A program made the position numbers and the translations under genes. The notes under the pieces are model-generated. The model was not told the origin of the DNA. It saw nothing but the letters and a program-made list of their open reading frames with translations, and searched no databases. 64,000 bases of DNA from Plantago major (Eukaryota; Streptophyta; Magnoliopsida; Lamiales; Plantaginaceae), in contig CM048841.1 of assembly GCA_026545765.1 (NCBI GenBank), positions 3,386,712 through 3,450,711 on the forward strand. Reading direction: 5' to 3'. Below, one piece after another: positions 38,757 to 48,296 of this stretch; within the stretch, counting starts at the first letter, position 1, and every line of letters begins with the position of its first letter.

Positions 38757-38880
38757 AATCCATTTGAAGTTCTTTTAGCTATTGGTCGGCACACTATTCT
38801 GATTAAACCTCTTGCCATCAATTTCCTGATTGCCTTCCCAATGTCGGTGCTAAAATAGCCTATCCTTCTTTGGGGCCATT
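38757..38880 (-). pseudogene. Possible captured ribosomal protein S25 fragment
   Basis: The minus-strand frame contains GKAIRKLMARGLIRIV, which resembles the C-terminal helix of eukaryotic ribosomal protein S25 (known pattern KAIRDLMA-G-IR-V). The flanking residues do not match well, so the assignment is weak. It lies inside the Helitron, where captured host fragments are expected. It could equally be chance similarity. Confidence 0.3.
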
Positions 38881-40700
38881 GGAGAATGTAGAGTAGTGGC
38901 AGCCGGCAGAGTAACATCCAAATATCAAGACTTGAATTACACATTCTATCAATATTCAAAGGGAAACATGCCAAATCCAATAGCATTTTCTAGAGAAATG
39001 ATGTGCAATGGCCAAGGCTATTAGTTTTTCCTTCTTGTATGCAAGGCCATAACTTGAATCTTGACATCACAATGTATGGAAGAAAATTAGATGTTATATG
39101 GATGGATGATTTTGCTGTTAATTACCATATTGACTCAATTCGTGTCAAAGACCTCATAAGTTGATAGAATTAAAATCCATACTCAACCACACATTAGATA
39201 AGCAGCCTATTCATGTCAAAGGCTACTTGCAAAAGGAAGCCTACTCATAAATTCATAATCAAGCACATCGTACGAAATCAAATTTTACCATAAAACAAAT
39301 CCTGTACAATTAAATGAAAATTTTGAACATAAATCAGAATCGGTAGAACCAATATTGATTTTCAGCTTTCCCAGTTTTGGGCTTCCTCTAATGTGACTTG
39401 TGAGATTCCAACCCCTAAAAATATGAAACTCGTGGATTCTCAAATTAGTTGTTTTATTTGGAAAAGTATGGATTCTACACTCACTGATATACATAAAGTG
39501 TTATAGATGGTGAAATTTTAAGCATATGCATCTGTAAAGTAAGTTGAGAATTCTATCTTCAAATCGGCTCCATCACCTCTTTCTGCGATAATAATTAATC
39601 AAAAAAAAAAGTGAAAAAGAAACTATCAAATTCCATCTTTAGATCTGGCTCCATCTCCATCACCTCTTTCCGCGATAAAATTTCATCACATACACAAATT
39701 TTGTAGCCCAAACATGTCAAATGTAAATTCCCATATTTGCAGCAAAAGCCTCTGCACATTCCGGCTCGACATTTCATTTTAGTCTTTTCATGTGCTAGAC
39801 GAAGACCAAACATTTTCTTGGGAACTTTCTTAGATTTGAAGCGATCACAAGTCCATCAGAATCGCGCACTAAAAAAAGGACAAATTGATAGAAAGACACA
39901 TAACTAATCACAAAGTCAAATTATAGTTAAACTTACTACAATTTTACTAAAAATTAAGTCACTGATATATGTTTCATTGGCCGAGCTAGGTGGGCAAAAC
40001 TGGCATACTTAATTGTGCATAATTTTATCAGTCGAACAAAACTGGCATAATTTTATCAGATGAGCAGAAACGTATAAAGGGCACATATATTATATCTGAT
40101 TGTTGATTTGATGCAACATCTTCGTGAACATCATGTAGAAGGGTGAGCCATTGCTTCCCTGATCTAGTTGACAGATGAAAGAAATATCAATAAGCTACAC
40201 CTTGGAACTGGAAAAAAAAAAGTGACTATAGGTGTAATATCTAATAAGGCTGTAAATTATAACATACCAAATTCTAGGGTAGGTTTTTCTTTATAGAAGT
40301 AATTGGCTTGCTCAAAATGATAAAGCAGTGATAATCAATACTTCCGCAAAGTATATGATGCATTTGTAATGGAGGTAGGAAAGTTAAAGATTCAAGTGAC
40401 TTCCTTCCATTTTTGGTGAGCTATGACCTATACCATGTTATATATAGTATACCAGTTATTCATGAAAGAGGCTTAAAGGTGAAGAACATGATGAAAAAAA
40501 GCATTTGCCTAAGTGTATATAGGCCGGTTGCAATTTGTTTATCCTCTATCACCCATTAAATAACATTTCTACTCCATCATGAGCTTTAAGCATAACAAAG
40601 GAACAAAGAGAGGGGGGCAGCAATATCAGTCTATTTTAAAGGGAAGATGTTATGGTAATGCATCAATAAAAAAATACAACAATAGGCTTTCTTCCCTAAA
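38881..40700. other. Helitron interior, no gene recognised
   Basis: AT-rich DNA with short open frames only (for example 39285-39494 and 39595-39813, minus). A sentence-like duplication of AAATTCCATCTTTAGATC occurs around 39550-39680 (two near copies about 80 bp apart). I see no transposase or RNA gene. Confidence 0.4.
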
Positions 40701-40710
40701 ACAACATAAC

Positions 40711-40957
40711 ATTCGGCAGGTTGATAGTTTGGATACCTTCAAATGGACATTTCATAGGATAAAATGATATAATAAAGTAAAGTAAGAAGACATAAAACAG
40801 GGCCAATCTGGAACATGCTATCAGAATATAGATTAGTAGAGTGAAAAGGCTTATGAATGCTGTTGGACAAACCTTCATGCAAATACCGCATCCGATACAC
40901 AATTCCTCTGGTATAAAAGTAATATTTGATGTTGCAACACTTGTAAGCCAAATTTAC
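40711..40957 (-). pseudogene. Captured ABCE1/RLI fragment (two exons with intron)
   Basis: On the minus strand 40873-40957 is preceded by a good acceptor (TTTTCTTTCAG) and encodes a segment ending ITFIPEELCIGCGICMK, then a GTTTGT donor. After about 120 bp, 40711-40752 encodes KCPFEGIQTINLPN. Together these are the second [4Fe-4S] cluster motif of the N-terminal ferredoxin-like domain of ABCE1/RLI, the ribosome-recycling ATPase (family pattern FISEELCIGCGIC followed by KCPFEAIQIINLP). The rest of ABCE1 is absent, the acceptor of the second exon looks lost and no start exists, so it is a fragment. It lies inside the Helitron in the same orientation as the helicase, which fits gene capture. Confidence 0.8.
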
Positions 40958-40999
40958 CTGAAAGAAAATCAACCAGCATCCATGAGAAGCTTAGATCAG

Positions 41000-41948
41000 A
41001 TTCTGAAAGCCTAAACTAAACCTTATCGACCTTCTTGTCTACTTTTTACCTGACTTTCAATCCAAACAAACACACTTAATTAGAACCATACAAAATCTGG
41101 TAAAGCTACACCCTCGTACCCACTTTACTTTGTCATTCAATCACACTGAACTTGTTTAAAATTATAACCAAAGTCAATGTATTGTTTCGTTGTTGCTCTG
41201 GGTAAATAATCAAGTCGACTTTGAGTATGCGACATTCAGTGTTTAGTGTAGTAGCAAACATCATTCAAATAAAATGGGTGAGCTTGCAATCAAATGATAC
41301 AAATGACTTGTAGTAGAGAGCTGTTAAACAAAAAGAATTTAGCTTATGATAAAACGCAAAGTCATACATAATTTAGCTTATGATGGACGATGAACCAACA
41401 TATGAGAAAATCCTAACCTACATCTAATTAAATCCTAAACTTCACTCCATTAAATAATAATTGCGATTCGGCGAAATGGCAGATCCATTGAACAAATTAT
41501 TTGTTGCGGTCGATTAGAGTGGGATCAATCGAATCCAACATACCATGGTCGATTTGAGATCTGGGGTTAGAGTTTGATTTGAGATTTAGGAAAGAACAGC
41601 AGATCGAAGAACTGTTCTGTTTTAATTGAGAACAAAATAAATAAGAGAATCGATCTGAATTCCTTCAAATGAGAGAGTTGTTGGGCCATCGTCGATTTGG
41701 GGAAGGGAATCATCGATCGATTTCAAAGTATCGACGATGAACTGTTGTGTATCTCTGCCGATTAGGTTTAGATGGAGGAGTTTGTTAGGCAGAGAATGAA
41801 AATACTGAAAAAATATTTCTGGAAAAAGAAAATTGTTCATGCTGCCAAGTAGATAGAATTCAACCAATGAAATTGCTCAACAATTCCACATAATTGATGA
41901 TGTGTCACCATTCAGAATGGAGGAATTGGTTTTCTTTTAATGTATAGA
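41000..41948. other. Helitron 5' part, no gene recognised
   Basis: It contains an 81-codon minus-strand frame (41622-41867) with no family I recognise. The region just inside the 5' terminus (about 41865-41948, minus) has the AT-rich character and the ATTGATGATGTGTCACC-like stretch (plus strand 41893-41909) seen near the starts of plant Helitrons. Confidence 0.4.
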
Positions 41949-42992
41949 TAGATATTAACTCATAACTTGCTGAGTTACGACATTATATGAACTCAGTACC
42001 CTCTTTGATTTCCTGGTGAGCCTGTACTTGTGCTTTCATATGGGCCGGTTGAGCCTGTACTTTTTTCTTCTTCTTTAGACTTCCATACGGGTTCTTCCCC
42101 GCTGATAAAGTGACTGGAATGTGATAACATAGTTGATTTTACTGATGAATTTGGTTAAAAATACATTTTTTGAATATGTTAAACCCATTAAAGGTCGAAT
42201 TAAGTACAAAGTACGAGGGGGTATATCCAAGACGGACATTTAAGGAACCAATTATTTTTTTAGAAATTAGTTGATGTGAGTTAATACTCCCTCTGCTATG
42301 TTAATCGATACATCCCTGTTATCGTTAATAAGTATTCATATAAAACAACAAGAAACTAAACCCACTAGCCACTCATCTTTTTTACTTTATTATCTATCTC
42401 TCATACTTTTTTAATTCTTTATCACTTATATCTACTATTTTACTACCCTCTAAAAAAACTTTTCGCTTGTTTGCTATTGACTCAAGTTGTGTTTTACTAA
42501 TTTTTTATATTTGTTTCTCTACTTTACATTATGATATTTGAGTTCAGTTATAACTTATCATTCATCAACTTCAACACCCAAAAATTCAAAACTAACATAT
42601 ACTATCAAAATCAAAATTCAATACCAAATACAAATTTCAAAAGTTAACTTCATTTAAATTACTATTCATCAACTTCGAATCTAAACTCAAGTTGAGTTTT
42701 GAGTTGATTGTCAAACTGTCAGTCTATCATTATTTATTCGTATTTCTTAAATCCCCATAAAAGAACCGCTTACATATTAGCGGGACAAGGACTGATCCAC
42801 TTAAGCCAATTGGGCTTTGACCACAGCCTAAAGGCTAAAACTCAGGCCTCGCCTATTAATGGTCCATTCCATGCTTTGTGCCAGTTTGTGACCCATAAGA
42901 CATCGTGAGGGTAAAAACGGTAATTCATAGTCTCAAATAAAATCAAGAATTTAGCCCCAAATTCATAGCTTTGATTCAACCTTTGTTCCGCC
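41949..42992 (+). promoter_or_regulatory. SWI3A upstream region
   Basis: This is about 1 kb between the Helitron 5' end and the SWI3A ATG. It includes a second copy (42012-42075) of the TIM8 promoter repeat with TGGGCC at 42041-42046, a TGGGCT motif near 42809, and a fragment of a MITE end (TACTCCCTCTG, about 42284). A 66-codon frame at 42708-42908 lacks any recognisable feature. I see no clear TATA box. Confidence 0.45.
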
Positions 42993-45900
42993 ATGGAAAG
43001 AACCTCTCAGGAGCTGGAGTTCTACAGCATCCCCACCCGCTCTAGTAAGTCTCATCATCTCTATCGTAATTATAATAAATGTTGCTCTCGATTTAATTTT
43101 AACACTAACCTTATCATGTCCAAGAATTACATTCCCTAATCACTAATTCTCGATTTGTTCTCTATTTATTCCACTACCCTTTAATTGCTCGAAAAGGTTG
43201 GTTTTCCTGGAACAACATTCACGAAGTGGAGAGGCTTTCACTGAAAGAGTTTTTCGATGCCAGCTCGATCACAAGGTCACCCAGAATCTACAAAGAGTAC
43301 CGTGATTTCATCATCTCCAAATTCAGAGAAAACCCTTCCAAGAAGCTCACTTTCACCGAGGTACGCAAGTCACTGGTAGGCGACATTAGCGTGCTCCTGA
43401 AAGTTTTCACCTTTTTGGAGAAATGGGGTCTTATCAATTTCGACCTTGGTGATGATGATTGTGGTGAGGAGGAAGAAGAGAAGTGTAAGGGTAGGGTGAA
43501 GTTTGAAGAAGGGGCTCCTTATGGAGTCAGGGTTGTGGGAGCTCCCAATTCGACGAAACCAATAGCGGCTATAGCTCCGCCTCCTTCGGTTGTGGTGGAT
43601 GGTGGAAGGGCGGTAGGGGAGGACGGGTTCAGGTGGCCGCCTCTTGCGTCGTATTCTGATCTTTACGGGGAGTTTATGGAGAAGGAGAAGGGTTTGGTAT
43701 GTGGGAGTTGTAAGGAAAGTTGTGATTCGAGCTTTTATGAGTACCAGAAGGTAACTGTAAGTCTGTTATGCGTCTTATTTTTTCAATTTTTGGTCTTATT
43801 GCCTTTTTGACTGATTGTGTTGCATTGGATTTATGTTGCTTTGAATGTTGATCATTCATCTTTACTGATAAAATGGACATTATAGTTTATTGGCCAGCCT
43901 TCTTCAGATTAATGATCTAGCTGCTAACCTAGCACATCTAGAACATTGATTACCACTGCCTATCTATTGTGTTATTATTCGGATTCTGAGTATCATTATT
44001 AAGTTAGGTTACATTACAACGAGAAATGTCCTGAGAGTTTGTAAACCAGATCAGGTCATTGATATTTCATGTAAAATAGTAGTACTTCATATATTTAGTA
44101 ACCTAGTGACTTAAACAACCTTTATAGGAACTGTTGACAAAGACGACAACTTATACCAAATGTTCCTTTAACTTTACTTGCCATCGCCCCTGGAATTTGT
44201 ATTAACAAATAGTGTTCTGACTATAGTAGCACAGATTACCATGTCGGGAGTAACGTGTCATCCTTTCTGATCTCCAATGTGGTGGAGTCCCGTATGAACT
44301 TGGTGTGACACGTGGCGAAGTGTAATGTGGAACAGTTACAGTTAAAAAAAAAACTCACATTTATGTTGCATTAAACTCCACCTTGGGATATCTGCATAGT
44401 CGTAGTTCTGGTTGCGGAAATTAGCTCTCTATAGCAATAAGAAACTACATTGATTTATGCATCATGCTACTTTACAGGGTATAGCTTAGCCGCGTTATTG
44501 CAGCTTAAAGCATTATGGAACATTGGCACTTGAGGAATAGCGGATAGTGACAAATAAAACCTATTTTTGGTTTTCTTTGTTTTTTTTTTTTCAATTTACT
44601 TTTCTAATCACCCATACATCAAATAATCTTGTGCCTTGGATTGAAAAATCCAAAGCTTGATCAAGTTCACTCTTAAATAGTTCCCACCTTCGTCTCACTT
44701 TTCCTCTGTATTTTTGTTTCTTCTTCTAGAATTCGTGTTGCTGTTTCAAGATGTTATTTCATGCAAATCTTCTTGTACTTCTTACCCCTGACCTTATGTA
44801 GATTAACCCTGAACTTCATGTCTGTAATGATGTGTAATCATTAACCGTAGAACTATTTACCTGAATAGGCTTTTTTTTTTTTTTTTTTTTTTTTTTTTGC
44901 AAATTGTAAGCCGGTCATCTGATAACTTGGAATGCGCATGGTATAAGATGAATGGTGAATGTAAATAGAGCAGAGGTCAGAACATTGTAAAAGCATTGTT
45001 CTCGATTAGCCTCTAGCAGTCAGTTGCAAGTGATTTGGTGCTTGCTTAGCTTATGAGCAAACATACACAGGATAGTGCCCACTGCTGTGAATAAGATGAA
45101 ACGTATTCTTGCTTTATTGGATGACCTAGGTTTTGTCTTGTTATTATTACAGGAGTATCAGTGGCTAATTTGATTCATCTCTTTGCAGGAAGGAGACTTT
45201 ATTCTTTGTGAGAAATGCTTCTCAAGTGGTAACTATGACAAGAATAAACACAGAGAAGATTTCAAGCAAAAAAGTAATACAAATGAAGCAGCTGTGTGGA
45301 CGGAGGCAGAAACTTTACTTCTTCTTGAATCCGTTTTAAAGCATGGAGATGATTGGGATCTTGTCTCTAAGAATGTTCAGACGAAGAGTAAATCAGATTG
45401 CATATCAAAGCTTATGCAGCTGCCTTTTGGTGATCTTATGTTAGGAGACGTGCAGAAAAAGAATAAAAAAATAGATTCAGTTGGTGATGTTAAAGATTCT
45501 AAACAAATGGCATTAACTTCTAATGAACCACAAGATCCTTTGAAGCCAGAGGACAAAAGAAATGAGTTTGAGGAGGATCATCAACCAAATGGAGATGCTG
45601 AGAATGCAAGTCCTCCAAAGAAAAAGGCACGTACAGGACCATCTCCAGATATTGGCAGCTCTTTGATGAAGCAGGTGTTTCTTTTAGTCTTTTAAATCTA
45701 AGGGATATTTGCATCCGTTTTTCCCTAATAATTATTCCTGTCTTTCATCAACACCCAATGTCTTCTAAAATATAACCAATACATTTCCTCAAAGAGTAGA
45801 TTATACCAGAGGGATGTCATTTCTAAGACTGGTGAGACCTTACAGGTAGCTGGAATCTCTGCCATGCTGGGTCCACATATTATGTCTTCTGCGGGCCAGG

Positions 45901-47233
45901 CTGCTGTTAAGGCACTTTGCAATGATAATCAGTGTTCAGGAGAAATGTTTGAAGACTACGATGACCTTGATGATCCAGATGCATACCCTGAAGCTGGTGA
46001 ACACAACAGGTAATTTTCTAGAACATAAACCAAGCCGTACCCCATGAATATTTGATCAAATGCTAAATCAAGACTAACAAATATACTCTCTGTCAGAGTT
46101 TCTTGCTCTGAAAATGATTTTGAAGATATGTCCCACAATTCAGGTAAGTGTTGAACTTTTGTTTTTCATTTTCATTCTTGTGATGCTGTGTTGCCTTACC
46201 TCATAAACCGCCATTTCTGTCTTGCATATTATTGGAGTCCCTGGTGTTTGATTACAATATGTCTGCAGAAATTCAAGGGACATCCCTGGTGAAGAATCTA
46301 ATACCTTTGAATTTGAGGACGAGGGCTGCTACGGCAACAGCTCTTGGTGCTGCTGCTGCAAAAGCTAAGTTGTTGGCCGATCAGGAGGAGAGAGAGATGG
46401 GACAGTTGGTCGCGACTATAATAGAAGCTCAGGTTACTTTTCTAAGACCATATGCTACACTACACGTTTGACTAATTTCAAGATTCATTCTAGATTCACC
46501 AGAAATCGCTCGAACCTTTACCTTTGCGAATTAGTGGCTGGCCCCATAAGTATGTGGATTGTTCTAAGTGTCTGAAATAGCTAAAAGCCTAAAACAAATC
46601 TATCATCTTCCAGTCATGTTTATGATGCACAGGCTATCAAAATAACCATCTAAGTGCTATTTTTTATCAATTGAATGCAGCACTAACCTCACTAACCTCC
46701 GTTGCTAAAGGACAAGGTTCTTCTTGCTCCAACCAACTTCCAAATTTATCAATTTAACCTGAACATGTAGTTTGAGAAATTTAGCAAGTTGGGGCTATAG
46801 ATGTTAGCAAATCAAGCTGTATATGCATGCTTAAGTATGCTTATGTAGCGAAAATCACCTTGAAATATGCTAAAGAAAGTCAGAGGCTTAAGACTTTTCA
46901 GAATTCTGTATGTGATTTATTTCTATGCATTCATCTCATAATAACCGAACCTGGTCGGAGTCATGGTTCTTGTCCGTTAATTTGCAATACCATATACATG
47001 CATGAAACTGCAAGCTGTTACAATTGCAGCTCAAGAAAGTGCGACGGAAGATGAAGTATTTCGAAGATCTGGAGGTGATCATGGAGAAGGAACATGCGCA
47101 ACTCGAGGAACTGGAAGAAACTCTAGTTGCAGAGAGATTCAAGGCCTTGGAAAGGGTATATAGTGCCGGTACCAACAAATCTAAGGAACATGCTGTAGTG
47201 AAGTACCCTACTGATACTGTTCAGCAAAGTTAG
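42993..47233 (+). CDS. SWI3A: SWI3A, SWI/SNF chromatin-remodelling subunit (seven exons)
   Basis: Core subunit of plant SWI/SNF (BAF155/170-type) complexes, acting in the nucleus as a dimeric scaffold for the ATPase. Exons that fit in phase are 42993-43044, 43197-43750, 45189-45674, 45846-46009, 46097-46143, 46269-46432 and 47030-47233, giving 556 residues (Arabidopsis SWI3A is slightly shorter). The SWIRM domain is at about residues 13-110 (SWFSWNNIHEVERLSLKEFF, SITRSPRIYKEYRDFII, FLEKWGLINFD). A ZZ-like zinc finger follows (CGSCKESCDSSFYEYQK then CEKCF, about 187-213), then a SANT domain (AVWTEAETLLLLESVLKHG, about 237-285) and a C-terminal Ala-rich helix plus leucine-zipper coiled coil (TALGAAAAKAKLLADQEERE and after). 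A second in-frame donor (GTAAGT, 43757) could add two residues to exon 2. All splice sites are GT-AG and no frame is broken. Confidence 0.92.
43751..45188 (+). other. SWI3A intron 2
   Basis: 1.4-kb intron splitting the ZZ-like finger. It holds a run of about 26 T at 44873-44898, which might be the tail of a retroposed sequence on the other strand, and otherwise no recognisable element. Confidence 0.6.
46433..47029 (+). other. SWI3A intron 6
   Basis: 0.6-kb intron between the Ala-rich helix exon and the coiled-coil exon; nothing else recognised in it. Confidence 0.6.
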
Positions 47234-47585
47234 CTGAGAAGAATCATTGCCCTTCCCTTGCTGGACCCTTGTGTATTTGTAATATGTATCCATGTAATTT
47301 TTTTACCTCATCAAATCCTTGTAGTAAGTCAATCAATCAAATATTTGTTCACATGTGATGACATATAAGTAGGATACTAATGGAACTGAGGGAGTATAGT
47401 TTAATTCTCCCAGTATTGATTTGGTCATACGGATTGTCTGGACTTTTGTACGTACTTGTTCTTGGGTTAATGAGACTGATCTTTTCGTTAAAATAGAAGT
47501 CGAGTTTCCAAGAATTGTATGCTTGCAACTGAATTGAAACTTTTACGAACATCAAGAAAGAACTCAGAAAAACAACACACAAACT
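47234..47585. other. Convergent 3' ends between SWI3A and the Myb-like fragment
   Basis: SWI3A 3'UTR with AATCAATCAAATA-type sequence, then a stub AATGGAACTGAGGGAGTATA (about 47379-47398), the typical end of a Stowaway/Mariner-type MITE without its partner. No gene. Confidence 0.45.
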
Positions 47586-48171
47586 TTAAGGATACAACTC
47601 CTTCCTCAACGCCTCAAAGACGACTAACATCTCAGGGCTTAGATTATCGTGATTCTTATATAACCTCATCATGGCGCTCATTTTTTGATTCCTTGCGTCT
47701 TCCTGTTGAGCCTTCTCCTTAGCAACCATCTTTTGGCGAACAAGCTCAATTTTTTCTTGTTCCATAGCCAATTTCTTCGCCTCCAACTCAAAAAAGACAG
47801 GATGCATTTTGTTGAACGGAACATATCCCTTGTGCTTTTCATAGGATCATCCAACCTACCAACTTTCTCATTGGGAGCTTCCTCGGGGTATTCCTTCATC
47901 TGCAACGCGTACTTTAACACATCCTCATCGTTTTTACCACTATGGGACCCAACCATTCTCTTGTTGGGAGCTTCCTTCAAAGCATTCAAAACATGAAGGG
48001 ATTGGAAATCCTTATTTTCATGTGAATCTTTGTACATCTGCAACGCGTACTTTAACACACCTTCATCGTTTTTACCATTATGGAGCCCAACCAGTCTCAC
48101 GGCCTCATCGTAAACTGAGACAAATGCATCGACCTCCGCTTTCATCCTTTCCCATCTATCGCGTAATGAAT
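47586..48171 (-). pseudogene. PIF/Harbinger-type Myb-like protein fragment
   Basis: The minus strand after a CACAG acceptor reads SLRDRWERMKAEVDAFVSVY and continues through a charged region to QEKIELVRQKMVAKEKAQQE and MMRLYKNHD. This is the pattern of the Myb/SANT-like companion protein of plant PIF/Harbinger transposons (often labelled NAM-associated or glutathione transferase T3-like). A segment of about 33 residues (GKNDEGVLKYALQM) is duplicated in tandem as GKNDEDVLKYALQM. The reading frame shifts near 47815 and the N-terminal Myb exon is missing, so it is a broken fragment. It lies about 125 bp after the HDA8 stop on the same strand and may have become part of its 3' end. Confidence 0.7.
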
Positions 48172-48296
48172 CTGTGGCCCTTAAAAAAAAAAAAAAAGAT
48201 CGATTACACCACGTATAAGGATTGTGTTAGAAATGCAAATAATAGTCATGAAACATAAGTATCAGGCAATGAATAGGAACAGAATTGCAGTGAAAC

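Larger units (their letters stand above)
3022..41948 (-). mobile_element. Helitron remnant, split by a nested copia element
   Basis: The 5' end reads A|TCTATACATTAAAAG on the minus strand from 41948, typical of plant Helitrons. The 3' end on the minus strand has an 8-bp-stem hairpin (3036-3054) followed 10 nt later by GTAG|T at 3022, close to the canonical CTRR|T. Both ends have the expected A and T host bases and no target duplication, as known for rolling-circle transposons. Helicase fragments on the same strand lie at both sides of the nested LTR element (3083-4609 and 35633-38150). The interval 38400-41948 is the Helitron's own 5' part and holds captured host DNA. I did not find a Rep/HUH nuclease domain, so the element is a decayed copy. 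The two ends may belong to nested Helitrons of the same family rather than one. Confidence 0.65.

Noticed and set aside
40696-40902. ORF MCIGCGICMKVCP as a small ferredoxin gene
   Set aside because: The frame runs through an intron-like gap; the two coding bits match ABCE1 and lack the rest of any ferredoxin.
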